Shown here: one piece after another, positions 36,373 to 45,554 of the stretch
How positions within the stretch are numbered: the first letter of the stretch is position 1
Layout of the letters: every line of letters begins with the position of its first letter
Assembly: GCA_040414675.1 (NCBI GenBank)
Contig: JBEDUN010000067.1
Span: 1 to 64,000, forward strand
Reading direction: 5' to 3'
From: JARBAU01 sp040414675
GTDB taxonomy: Archaea > Thermoproteota > Nitrososphaeria > Nitrososphaerales > Nitrososphaeraceae
Length of the DNA: 64,000 nucleotides
Translations under genes and position numbers: made by a program
Notes under the pieces: model-generated
Database searches by the model: none
What the model was told of the DNA's origin: nothing
What the model saw: the letters and a program-made list of their open reading frames with translations, nothing else

Positions 36373-37479
36373 TTATTTCTTTGGTTGTTGTTCGCTAGAT
36401 ACCATGCTGCTGCCTTTTGGAGGCACCCATGTTCCTGGTGGATGGTCTGTGTCAGTAGCGTTGCTTGTTGCAAGGACTGCGAATGCACCACCCTTTACCA
36501 CATCAGATAATGAGTGTGTAACACCAACATAGAGACCAGGTTGTGGGAATGTTGCTTCAACCACTGAACCAGATCCAGGTGGGATTGTCCAAGTGTCATC
36601 ATTCTTGTCAACTGTGCCGTAATCGTTGCCTGGACCATTAGTTCCATCACGAATTGTTTCCATGGTGCCTATGAAGTGGAATGCAAGGAAGTGGTTCGGA
36701 CCACCATTAGAAATGTACCATCTTGTCAATTCACCGGGCTTTACTGTGAATACAGTAGCATTCTTGTTAAGATCGATCTTTGCGACCTTACCTACTGCTG
36801 GAACGTATTTGAATGCCATACCGTTGGTGAGTTCTAGATCATTATTGTTTGCCAAGAATGTGCTAATATTAAAGTTGGCTGGACCTGTTTGGTTCTTGCC
36901 AGACAATGGGGCTGGAATATTAGAGCCATAGATTTCACCAAATGCCACATAGAATTCCTTTGCCTTCTGTTCATTAGTTGGATGTACAACCATACCTCCG
37001 TACATTCCGCTTGCTACATGCTCCCAAATACCGTTGAGCGCATCAGCACTACAATGATAGAAGAAGAATCCTGGAATTGAAGCTACAAGGTGCCATGTTT
37101 TAGATTGACCTGGAGATACAGGACCCGAGTTTGCAAAATTTGTTCCAAATCCGGCATGTGTGTCAACACTATGTACAAGCTTTCCCTTGTTGATAAGGGT
37201 CAATGTTAGGTTATCTCCTTGATCGACTGAAATTAATGGACCAGGGATTGAACCATTGAATACCATTGCATTGTACTTTATCCCGCCAGGATGAAGAGCA
37301 TTATCAGGAGCAACTTGAACTTCTTTTTCGCTCGCGATAAGAGTGACATGTTTTTTCGCGCCCGCTGAAGCTTGAGCATAGGCAAAATTAGATTGAGACT
37401 TTTGTAGTAGAGAAGGACCCACTATTAATCCCATTGCCAATACTCCTGCCATTAGGGCTGGGAGAATTAGACGATTCAT
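36373..37479 (-). CDS. nirK: copper-containing nitrite reductase, NirK type
   Basis: A two-domain multicopper oxidase of 368 residues, exported by a signal peptide (1-36, ending YAQA). It should reduce nitrite to NO outside the membrane; in ammonia-oxidising archaea this enzyme is expressed strongly and NO is an intermediate of ammonia oxidation. The type 1 copper ligands are H103, C143, H154 and M159 (in LVHSVDTHAG and YHCSADALNGIWEHVASGM), and the type 2 ligands are H108, H142 and H322. Asp106 and H263/H268 fit the active-site pocket. All ligands are present. A large PKD surface protein is encoded upstream on the same strand. Confidence 0.88.
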   Translation of the reverse strand: MNRLILPALMAGVLAMGLIVGPSLLQKSQSNFAYAQASAGAKKHVTLIASEKEVQVAPDNALHPGGIKYNAMVFNGSIPGPLISVDQGDNLTLTLINKGKLVHSVDTHAGFGTNFANSGPVSPGQSKTWHLVASIPGFFFYHCSADALNGIWEHVASGMYGGMVVHPTNEQKAKEFYVAFGEIYGSNIPAPLSGKNQTGPANFNISTFLANNNDLELTNGMAFKYVPAVGKVAKIDLNKNATVFTVKPGELTRWYISNGGPNHFLAFHFIGTMETIRDGTNGPGNDYGTVDKNDDTWTIPPGSGSVVEATFPQPGLYVGVTHSLSDVVKGGAFAVLATSNATDTDHPPGTWVPPKGSSMVSSEQQPKK

Positions 37480-37651
37480 CAGTTCGAGTGTTACCTAAAC
37501 GTCATATAAAACATTTACTGGTGACATTGGCGTATGACATTACACTCGAAGGATATTCACTTGTTTAAGAGAGTTCTATGGGGGAAAAAGCTCAACTATG
37601 TGTCGTTATAGGACAGGACATAGAAATAATGTGCAATGTATCTTTTCAAAT

Positions 37652-40105
37652 CTAATTATTGTGATCATCATCGCCGTGGTTATGGTTTTTGTCAGAATGA
37701 TTGGTAACTGCCCTATCCATAATATTCAAATAATCAGTGCTAGACACGCCATCCTTATTTGTTACCGTGAGTTGCAGTTTTAAAAGTGCATTTTCAGAAA
37801 CCTCGGGAAGTTTGAACGACCATCCGGAAGTCTCAGAACCACCTACAGTTGTACGAGGCCCGGATAACTGATCCCATTTATATGAAAGAGAACCGCCTGC
37901 AGGATCATAGCTTCCACTACCATCTACGACGATTGTCGACCCACCATTTGCAATTTGATCAGGTCCTGCAACCGCCACTGGTACTACTTTACCAAATGAG
38001 CTGAGATTTTGTCCAAATGAGCTGAGATTTTGTGTGGATGTGGTAGCTGAAGTAAAAGGGGGAGCAAGTTGAGCAGAAATATTTGGCTGATTAGTAGCAG
38101 CCAAGTTACTTGACAGACTGCCTGATTGAGCAGTAGGATTTGTATTATCATTTACTGTTGTAGGAGACATATTTTGGAGTATATTTACTGCATTCAAATT
38201 ATTTTGACTTGTATTATCTTGACTAGGCATGTTTACTTGGTTATTATTAACTAGAAATTTCGATGGGATATTTTGGGACTGCGCAATTGCTGTAGAGACA
38301 TTAACATTCTGGTTGCTATTGGTGTTACTAACCTGGATGTGACTGTTCGCGTCATTATTGTTCTGTGTGACAGAGTTAGATGATAATTGATTAGTTGAGG
38401 AGATGGAAGCAGTGGATGGACTAGACTTGCTCGCAAGAATGTCCACAGTTGCCGAAGATGAGTGTCCTGTACTATCTGTCACTGTTAATTTGTAGGCAAA
38501 GTGTCTATCGGATTGAACGTTTGGAACAGCAAAGGACAATACTGGGGAATTAGTGTCCTGTGAGGCTACCAGTGGCTGGCTATTGCTAAGTGGAGTCCAA
38601 GAATAAGATACGATTGCACCATTAGATGAGCTACTCGCTGCTCCATTTAATGTAACTTTCTCCTGTCCGTTAACAACTGAAGTTGACTGCTTAATTGCGA
38701 CATTCGGTGGTGAGCCGTTATTATTGCTTGCTTTCTCAGTCCCAATATTACTGTTTAATATTGAGGGGTTTGATTGCAACTGAGAAGTCGGGCTCGGCAA
38801 TTTAGCAGTTTCCAACTCATGGAACGGTATTGGAAATATCAAACTCGGACCTATACCGTTTGGCAGAGTACCAGGTATTGGACTACCAAGGCCTTGACTT
38901 TCATTAATTATCGTGGTAGTGGTATTATTGTTCGAGAGGTTGGAATTACCACTTTGCGAATTCATGCCGGTTGCACCAGTCGTATTCTGACTATTTTGAG
39001 CGCTATTGTTATTATTGATCGTTATAGTTATTGATGGCTTTGATGGGATCGATGCAGGGTTTAGCTGTGACGGCGGAGCAGTACTAGTGGTACTTGTCGT
39101 CATGTTTGTAGTAGGATTGTTCGATTGATTTGAAATTACTACTTTGCCTGGGATAACATTGCTAGGAGTAGATGTAGCTTGAGTGCTTGGGGGCACGTTG
39201 TTAGCCTGCTTTGAAGTAACTGAGGTAGAGTTTTGTTTGGAAGGCGGTTGATTTGAAATTACTACTTTGCCTGGGATAACATTGCTAGGAGTAGACGAAG
39301 GCTGATTACTGGATGTTAAACTTGGATTGGTGACACTTTTACTATTTGTAGTACCAGAATTTGCTTTGATATTATATGGTGGAACGAAAACTGTTCCCTT
39401 CTCATTAGATGCAGAGCTCGGACGTGAGGTATTCAATTCATTAGTAAGAGCATTCTTATGCTCAGCTATGTTATTCTTACGTTCCGTAATGCCATTATTT
39501 GCTGAACTGTTTAGTGCAGATTCTACCGCCTTCTTGTGCTCTTTTATGCCATTGTTTAGGGTAGTAGTAGTTGCTGCTGTAGATAGGGGACTCACACTTT
39601 TCGGCTTTTTCATTTCTGCAAAGTTAACACCTTGTGATGGCGTAATTGGTTTATATGAAGTGGATATCCCTGTAAAGTTCACACTATAATATTTAACAGA
39701 CTGCGTAGAGGGAGTAGTGGCGGAGGTGCCTTTGACATTTATGCAGGATATTTTCGATGTCACTCTATTATTCCCTTCCTTTATCGCTGAATCATTAGAG
39801 GGTGCAAAAGTGTATTTCCAAGAAGAGAAATCTTCTGCCCCCTTACCTGTTCCACTTGGTATGACAGTCTTGTAAGGCTTAATATCATTTATAAGAACCC
39901 CAACAGTACATTTGATATCAGGTCTATCTGACGAGGTGCCCGTTATCGTTAATGTCTTTATTCCATCTGATAGCTTCTGTCCCTTAGTTGGTGAAGTGAT
40001 CTTCACACTAGGTGTCGGTGTTTGAGCACTCGCAGCAGTTATTGATACAATAGAGAAAAGTATTAACCCAAAGCTCAACATTAACATGAATTTCTCAAGC
40101 TTCAA
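37652..40105 (-). CDS. large exported PKD/Ig-like surface protein
   Basis: An 817-residue exported protein. After the signal peptide (1-27) comes an Ig-like domain (about 33-145, VKITSPTKGQKLSDGIKTL), then a long Ser/Thr/Asn/Gln-rich low-complexity stretch, a PKD-like domain (about 480-560, GAIVSYSWTPLSNSQ), another low-complexity stretch and a final PKD domain (about 715-800, PVAVAGPDQIANGGST). It ends in a His/Asp/Asn-rich tail (DKNHNHGDDDHNN) that may bind metal. Internal repeats (SNVIPGKVVISNQ twice, SSFGQNL twice) show recent duplication. Many sequons imply heavy glycosylation. A role in cell-surface structure, adhesion or biofilm is likely. Confidence 0.7.
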   Translation of the reverse strand: MKLEKFMLMLSFGLILFSIVSITAASAQTPTPSVKITSPTKGQKLSDGIKTLTITGTSSDRPDIKCTVGVLINDIKPYKTVIPSGTGKGAEDFSSWKYTFAPSNDSAIKEGNNRVTSKISCINVKGTSATTPSTQSVKYYSVNFTGISTSYKPITPSQGVNFAEMKKPKSVSPLSTAATTTTLNNGIKEHKKAVESALNSSANNGITERKNNIAEHKNALTNELNTSRPSSASNEKGTVFVPPYNIKANSGTTNSKSVTNPSLTSSNQPSSTPSNVIPGKVVISNQPPSKQNSTSVTSKQANNVPPSTQATSTPSNVIPGKVVISNQSNNPTTNMTTSTTSTAPPSQLNPASIPSKPSITITINNNNSAQNSQNTTGATGMNSQSGNSNLSNNNTTTTIINESQGLGSPIPGTLPNGIGPSLIFPIPFHELETAKLPSPTSQLQSNPSILNSNIGTEKASNNNGSPPNVAIKQSTSVVNGQEKVTLNGAASSSSNGAIVSYSWTPLSNSQPLVASQDTNSPVLSFAVPNVQSDRHFAYKLTVTDSTGHSSSATVDILASKSSPSTASISSTNQLSSNSVTQNNNDANSHIQVSNTNSNQNVNVSTAIAQSQNIPSKFLVNNNQVNMPSQDNTSQNNLNAVNILQNMSPTTVNDNTNPTAQSGSLSSNLAATNQPNISAQLAPPFTSATTSTQNLSSFGQNLSSFGKVVPVAVAGPDQIANGGSTIVVDGSGSYDPAGGSLSYKWDQLSGPRTTVGGSETSGWSFKLPEVSENALLKLQLTVTNKDGVSSTDYLNIMDRAVTNHSDKNHNHGDDDHNN
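39125..39295. repeat. 48-bp direct repeat inside the surface protein gene
   Basis: TTGATTTGAAATTACTACTT and the following 28 bases at 39125-39172 recur without change at 39248-39295, a period of 123 bases (41 codons). A second pair, CCAAATGAGCTGAGATTTTG, stands in tandem at about 37992-38032. These mark expansion of the low-complexity region. Confidence 0.7.
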
Positions 40106-40341
40106 TTAATTGACCTTGGGTAGGATGTAAAAATGACTATAAAAATATCGGTTGTTAACAGAATTTGGCTAAGAATAAAAATTACTTTACACAATATCTC
40201 ACTATACTATGTCAAGAAGATTTGGAATCTCGTATGAAAAAGACCAGTTTTGCATGCAATGAATTTATTCGATCCATTCTACTGCTAAATGTTCAAAACA
40301 CTAGAAGCTGACTAGGGTCCTTGATCGAAGTGATAAATCAT

Positions 40342-41376
40342 CTATGCAAGGTAGCTCTTTATCCATCTATCAGTATATCGTATATTATTTTGTATTACAA
40401 CAATTTTTGATATTTCGCTTTCGTCCATAACAGAGTAACCTTGCAATTTCGAACAGAGTCTATCGGCAAAGTTTCGAACCTCATTCATTTCCATCATGTT
40501 GCTGCGTTCAAGTCTCATGGTCGCCATACCGATATTCATATAGGATTTTAGCTCGATAAAATGAGGATTTCCCTCTTCCATCATCTTCGAAAACTCTTCG
40601 ACGAAATCAAGAGAATCATTGTAATTCCTAATTAAGGTCATGCGTAATACAGTTCTAGTTTGTACAGAAGCCAGAAAACGGAGACTTCTCCACCACCTCT
40701 CCCAGGCATCCTTATGACGTGGTCGATTAATCGCGTAAAACATTTTCTTGTTAGAAGCATTAGTCGAAAGATATATCTGAGTTGGTAACGCGTTCTCAGC
40801 TGCTAATCTAGTGAGCATTTCCGGCTCCTGACCGTTAGTGACGAGAAAGATCGACTTTGTTGCTTTCAATGACTTCAGGTATTTAATTAATTGCGGTAGT
40901 TTTGGATACATGGTTGGTTCGCCAGACAGAGATATGGCATAATGAGCAGGAAAAAGAGACTCGTTGAGTTTTTTCTTGCTATTCTTTGAATGTCCATAAA
41001 ATCCGCTAATTAATTTTCTTCTTGCTTCCATTAAATTGTCTACTATAACATCTGGCTCGTCTACCAATTCCGGAGGCATTTCTAACGTATCATAAAATTC
41101 TGTGGGACGCCAACAATATATACAACGATTTTCGCAATTCATTGCAGTTGGGGTCATTTCCATGCATCTATGGGTAGAAATACCGTAGAATTTGTGCTTG
41201 TAGCAATCACCTTGGTCTGCAAACGACTTTTTAGTCCAATGACATAACTCTACGGCTGAATGATTGTAAACTCCGTATTTTGCCTTCTGCAATTTTGATT
41301 TGACCCGTGGTGTAATCTGGATAAGATTATCTTCGGTACTATGAGAAGAATATTCGTATTCATCGGAGCAACTCAT
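40342..41376 (-). CDS. taw1: tRNA 4-demethylwyosine synthase, Taw1/TYW1-like
   Basis: A radical SAM enzyme that condenses pyruvate with 1-methylguanosine at position 37 of tRNA-Phe to give 4-demethylwyosine. The radical SAM motif is CENRCIYC. Upstream Cys are spaced 13 and 13 apart (in LCHW, DCYK and HRCM), as needed for the second iron-sulfur cluster of archaeal TYW1. SLSGEPTMYPKLPQLI is the SAM-binding GEP region. I prefer ATG 41376 (MSCSDEY): a TATA-like TTTAAATTTATAGG lies about 32 bases upstream of it, whereas the ATG at 41430, 18 codons further out, is too near its own TATA-like sequence. Confidence 0.88.
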   Translation of the reverse strand: MSCSDEYEYSSHSTEDNLIQITPRVKSKLQKAKYGVYNHSAVELCHWTKKSFADQGDCYKHKFYGISTHRCMEMTPTAMNCENRCIYCWRPTEFYDTLEMPPELVDEPDVIVDNLMEARRKLISGFYGHSKNSKKKLNESLFPAHYAISLSGEPTMYPKLPQLIKYLKSLKATKSIFLVTNGQEPEMLTRLAAENALPTQIYLSTNASNKKMFYAINRPRHKDAWERWWRSLRFLASVQTRTVLRMTLIRNYNDSLDFVEEFSKMMEEGNPHFIELKSYMNIGMATMRLERSNMMEMNEVRNFADRLCSKLQGYSVMDESEISKIVVIQNNIRYTDRWIKSYLA

Positions 41377-41524
41377 TCTAGATTCTAGATTCTGATAGGT
41401 TCCTATAAATTTAAAGCTTGCAATTACCATCTATTCATATCACATATATTTCAGACAGACTGGTAGTTGTCACATTCTTCTCAGATAGCATTTATTAGTA
41501 ATATCACAAATCACGCCTAACAAA

Positions 41525-42343
41525 TTGGGAATTAACACTGAGGATATCGTTAAAATCAGCCTCAAACTAGCAAACTGGATAAGCTTACCAGCAGATAGCA
41601 ACATACATGTTAGAGGAGACAGTATGCACAAGGTTCTAATTGCAATTGATGTAAGTATTGCAGAATTGATACTTGCTAAGAATCTCGGTTGTGATGGTGT
41701 AATAGCACATCATCCTATAGGAATTTCTTCTCTTAACTTTCACAAGGTATTTGACCGTCATGTAGAATACATGACCGAGAATAATATTTCAAAAGACTTA
41801 GCTACAGAGGCTACCCGCAAATTAGAGATGAGGGTCAGCACAAGGTCACATGCAGCTATTTATGACCAGGTCATCCATGCAGCCAAGTTGCTGAAGATGC
41901 CACTTATCAATATTCATCAGCCGTGTGATGAAGTCATGAGAAGAACGATATTAGAAAAGATAATAGCAGGTAGTACAGAGTACGTTTCAGACATTTTAGA
42001 GTCGATTGAAACAATTGGGGAATTCAAAAATGCCAAGACCAGAGTAGAGACTGTCTTTGGAAGTTCGTCTAACCGTGCAGGCCGATGGGCTTTAGTAGTG
42101 GCCGCCGGAACCAATGGAGGATATCCTATCGCAAAGTTATACTTTCAACATGGTATTGACACTGTAATCTATCTTCATATCGACTATAGCGACATATTGA
42201 AATTGCAAGAAGAACAACTACATGGAAACCTAGTTATCATGGGTCATCTTGCAGGTGATTCTATAGGACTTAATGCACTTGCAGATAAACTAGAAGAAAA
42301 AGGGATTGAAACAGTTAGGCTTGGTATCATACCTTCAAAATGA
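41525..42343 (+). CDS. NIF3-like dinuclear-metal protein
   Basis: A 272-residue member of the NIF3/YbgI family, in which two metal ions are bound at the centre of a toroidal oligomer. Metal-site landmarks: IAHHPIG (H62, H63) and, in the second half, a GHLAGD-type segment. NIHQPCD provides a further conserved patch. The family has been linked to GTP cyclohydrolase I-like chemistry, but no general function is settled. It starts at TTG 41525 and lies divergent from taw1. Confidence 0.8.
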   Translation: MGINTEDIVKISLKLANWISLPADSNIHVRGDSMHKVLIAIDVSIAELILAKNLGCDGVIAHHPIGISSLNFHKVFDRHVEYMTENNISKDLATEATRKLEMRVSTRSHAAIYDQVIHAAKLLKMPLINIHQPCDEVMRRTILEKIIAGSTEYVSDILESIETIGEFKNAKTRVETVFGSSSNRAGRWALVVAAGTNGGYPIAKLYFQHGIDTVIYLHIDYSDILKLQEEQLHGNLVIMGHLAGDSIGLNALADKLEEKGIETVRLGIIPSK

Positions 42344-42486
42344 TTCATTTTCCATAATAGCCTAGTCGATAGGTGTCACACGTGGGAACGTACTTGAAAA
42401 ATACTTGACATACCATGCCAATCTGTATTAGGATATGGATCTCTTCTAACAATTATATATTGTCGTAGTTTTAGAGTTGGTAGTTG

Positions 42487-42601
42487 GCCTTCGTAGTATA
42501 GCCTGGTGAGTATAGGCGGCTGTGGTCAAGATTAGAGTGCTGAGCTTTGAAATCTTGGAAGAAACCGCTCGAGGAGGGTTCAAATCCCTCCGAAGGCCCC
42601 A
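42487..42601 (+). tRNA. tRNA-His(GTG) with 38-nt intron
   Basis: Acceptor GCCTTCG pairs with CGAAGGC; the discriminator base is C73 (42598), and CCA is encoded (42599-42601). A G precedes the first base (42486), which would give the G-1:C73 pair unique to tRNA-His. The T-arm is GAGGG-TTCAAAT-CCCTC. Anticodon stem GGCGG/CCGCT encloses the GTG anticodon (42522-42524). An intron of 38 bases (42526-42563) follows position 37 and forms a CAAGATT/AATCTTG hairpin, as expected for a bulge-helix-bulge target of the archaeal splicing endonuclease. Confidence 0.9.
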
Positions 42602-42733
42602 TAATTCATGGTTTAGGTAACTAGATGACATATAATGATAGACTCGTGAGATTAAATGTATTGAACTAATTCTAAATATATCAGACATACAAAATCGAAC
42701 TGAATCTGAAATGATTTTATCCTTATTCTTGAT

Positions 42734-43087
42734 TCATGCAGATGATCTTTCAAATGTCTCGTGTATTGAAGGACTTGCTAGTACCCAACCATAATGATTT
42801 TCATCGTGAATATATCTTATCTCTTTAATATTTGGCTTTAGCTTATTTTTTCGTAAACCCAGTAAAAGCCCCGTTTGTATTGCTATACCAATTTTTTTGC
42901 TTAATTGGGTTGTTTTCGTATCTCCCTTAGGAAGCAAAATGCGACAGCTGAACCTGTCTTGGGCGCTTAGGTCTCCATATTGCTTGACTAAATTTTCAAC
43001 AACCTCATGAACATCAGCAGTACCTTTGACGTCTATTGTAATATTTACAGGGAAAGATGAATAAGTTCTCGACTGAGACATAATCAT
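42734..43087 (-). CDS. hypothetical soluble protein
   Basis: A 117-residue protein with an alpha/beta-looking composition: a beta-rich start (PVNITIDVKGTADVHEVV), then FSCRILLPKGDTKTTQLSKK and a helix GIAIQTGLLLGLRKNKL. No membrane segment. The codon character is good and it lies between two tRNA genes on the opposite or same strand, without operon partners. I do not recognise the family; an RNA-binding role would fit the basic central part but is guesswork. Confidence 0.55.
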   Translation of the reverse strand: MIMSQSRTYSSFPVNITIDVKGTADVHEVVENLVKQYGDLSAQDRFSCRILLPKGDTKTTQLSKKIGIAIQTGLLLGLRKNKLKPNIKEIRYIHDENHYGWVLASPSIHETFERSSA

Positions 43088-43362
43088 AGTTTAGAACAAT
43101 GCAAGAAAAAAGGATTCGGCTGGTTTCCATCAGGTAAGAGAATTAAAGCCTCATTTTTCAAATTAAACTGATAAATTAGAATTGGCTTTTTTCAAATATA
43201 TCATCTAGGCATATGAGAATCACATTACAAAATCGATAACGCGATAGAATGGAATATGGGTATTTGATAGAACAGGATGGAAGTAGGCTAGTTGTTGATT
43301 ATCATAAGTTAGCTCAATACATCATGTTTGAAAAGTATGCATCAAGTTACTTGGAGAAACAG

Positions 43363-43437
43363 TGCCGGGGGCGGGACTTGAGCCCGCGACCTTTCGATTA
43401 TGAGTCGAACGCTCTGGCCATGCTGAGCTACCCCGGC
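43363..43437 (-). tRNA. tRNA-Met(CAT), elongator type
   Basis: Minus-strand cloverleaf without intron: acceptor GCCGGGG with CCCCGGC, D-arm GCTCAGCATGGCCAGAGC, anticodon stem TTCGA/TCGAA enclosing CTCATAA (anticodon CAT), T-stem GCGGG/CCCGC and discriminator A. CCA is not encoded. The sequence resembles archaeal elongator Met tRNA; a tRNA-Ile with modified CAT cannot be fully excluded. The T-loop begins with C, not T, which is unusual. Confidence 0.88.
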
Positions 43438-43666
43438 AAAGCTCAGAGGCCATTTGCTAAGGAAATTCCTTTCGAGCATATATATTCTATTCAAACTAGT
43501 CAATAATGTACCCTTTCTAGTTCGTCTAAGGATATTTGATTATTAAACACATGATGAGATAGTGAACGTTTGAATTTTTATTATTTTATTGGGAACCAAA
43601 TCACATGAACAAATTGCAATCGAAAATGTAAACTAAATTTATCATTAATACAAATCGCTATCATCA

Positions 43667-45409
43667 CTAACTTTCTTCTTGAACAACTTGAATTCCCTTC
43701 CTTGCATAGTCTTTTCCTGGATAGAATCGTCTTAGTTCAGACTTGGTGTAAGCATCCACCCACATGAATTTTCGTTGGAGTGTGGCTGTATAGATTTTTT
43801 TCCAATCAAGCTGTACAAATTCGAGCCATGCTCGCATTACGCGCGGATCAATATAGTTTCTCAATGAGGTACCCAAGTTATAATCGCGAGTTTCTCTCTG
43901 AAGCTTTAGTTGAACTTGTACCTTTTCAAGCCTTGCCTCCAGCCTATTTTTCTGGTTCTCGGTCTTCCATCTCTTGGAAGCTATATCCTCATTTAATTTT
44001 CTGATAGTATCTTCCTTTGACTTTGTAGAAGCCTCAAATCTTTCTAATGCTTTTTTGCTGGCCGGATTGTTTGGATCTATTCCCTTTTTGTGGTTACAAG
44101 TTATTGCTGCTTTTAGATTTGCCATTTTAGCGACGTATACCTTTTGTGGTTCCGGAGACTGTATGTTTAATTTTGTTGATTGGTTTGCCAGTGCCTCCTT
44201 TACAGTGCTAGTAGTGATGTAAGTCCTGAACACCTTTGCGGTAAGACCAGGTACTCTCTTACTGTCAAGAGTGCGCAGAAAGGAATTCACTTTACTGGAA
44301 GTTATTCCATCAAAAATTTGGTCACCAGGTTGTTTGTCCTTCATAAAAAGTCTTAGATTATCATATAGCCCATGCATATCACGCGAGCCAATCTCAAGGG
44401 TTTTTTGCCATGGAACACTATCTTTGCCCAAGAAATTGAACTCGATAAATTGTTTACCATCGGAGTGTGGAAATTTTAAATGTTCTACCCTAAGAGTCGA
44501 AGCACCGACTGTGTCGGCCTCTTCAGGGTCCTTTTCATCACCTACCCTCATTGCAAGTTTTGATATAAGATAGCAGACAGTAGCAAGTTTTCGTTGACTT
44601 TGATCTCGTCGAGTTATCATCCGTTCTATTATCTCGTTTTCGATCTTGGTGATATGATTTCCCAATCTTTCGGCCTTGTCATATTTTTCCCTATCATTGT
44701 TTTGTCTTAGTGCAGATGAATCATGGAGCCAAACATACTTCCTTTTGCCTGTAAGCACTTCAAGCCATGTGGCCAACCATGTCGAAGCATGATCATTGAC
44801 CACCTTTTCCCAGGTCCCTTCGGGGACTGATGCGTCTTCGCCTAAGTTAAGAATTACATCCTCAGGCCTCACCCTAGGTTTCCATCTACCACGCAATGGA
44901 TGCTGGCCTCTTCCCATAAATATACCAGGAGGTTCGACTAGCCAATTGGCAATTTCTACTTCAGCCCCATCGACGATTGCTTTGCCATAAAGGGATTTTA
45001 GTCTCTCCCGTTCAGCCTTTTTTGCAAGAGATATCCTTTTTCTGTCTTCACGACTTAGATTCCTGACCCTCTCGATTTCTTGTTCTTTGGACCTCTTTTC
45101 TTGATCCACTAAAGTAAATGCCTCCTCAAAATTGATTTCTTCTATACCATTAACATCTCTGTATTTTTCTGGCAATAATTTTCTAAAATCCGACAAAAAG
45201 TTCAGCTGAAATACGGGATCCTTTACATAGTGAGTATCCTTCTTTTTTGCCCATGCATAAACTAATTCTTCCTGACTAGGACTGAGCAATACCCTTTCAT
45301 TTTTTATATAAATGGCTAATCCTTTCGGTGTATAAGAAGGTGGAAAAGCAACCCCATTATGCTGTAATGTACGCCATTTATGGGATACAAGTGCAACTGA
45401 AGACTCCAT
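43667..45409 (-). CDS. DNA topoisomerase IB
   Basis: A 580-residue eukaryote-like type IB topoisomerase that relaxes supercoils by cutting one strand with a 3'-phosphotyrosine. This enzyme is a hallmark of Thaumarchaeota. The N-terminal core (1-215) contains PPSYTPKGLAIYIK and a WLVEPPGIFMGRGQHPLRGR segment. The catalytic core has KLAMRVGDEKDPEEADT (with the conserved Arg), KRVPGLTAKVFRTYITT and the tyrosine Y519 in SLRNYIDPR. A coiled linker (about 440-505) separates the last two parts. Confidence 0.92.
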   Translation of the reverse strand: MESSVALVSHKWRTLQHNGVAFPPSYTPKGLAIYIKNERVLLSPSQEELVYAWAKKKDTHYVKDPVFQLNFLSDFRKLLPEKYRDVNGIEEINFEEAFTLVDQEKRSKEQEIERVRNLSREDRKRISLAKKAERERLKSLYGKAIVDGAEVEIANWLVEPPGIFMGRGQHPLRGRWKPRVRPEDVILNLGEDASVPEGTWEKVVNDHASTWLATWLEVLTGKRKYVWLHDSSALRQNNDREKYDKAERLGNHITKIENEIIERMITRRDQSQRKLATVCYLISKLAMRVGDEKDPEEADTVGASTLRVEHLKFPHSDGKQFIEFNFLGKDSVPWQKTLEIGSRDMHGLYDNLRLFMKDKQPGDQIFDGITSSKVNSFLRTLDSKRVPGLTAKVFRTYITTSTVKEALANQSTKLNIQSPEPQKVYVAKMANLKAAITCNHKKGIDPNNPASKKALERFEASTKSKEDTIRKLNEDIASKRWKTENQKNRLEARLEKVQVQLKLQRETRDYNLGTSLRNYIDPRVMRAWLEFVQLDWKKIYTATLQRKFMWVDAYTKSELRRFYPGKDYARKGIQVVQEES

Positions 45410-45554
45410 CTACTTTGTGTGAACTCCTAGCTTATTACTCTTAAAGGTTACCGGCAGACGCCCTATTATTTTCGAATGTCCCAAATTTATAAATTTATTC
45501 TGCAAATTTCGTATAGTTACAGGTTGCAAATTGCAGTATTCTTCCTTGGATATT

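Noticed and set aside
43249..43506. Plus-strand 85-codon frame
   Set aside because: It runs through the tRNA-Met gene on the opposite strand; no independent support.
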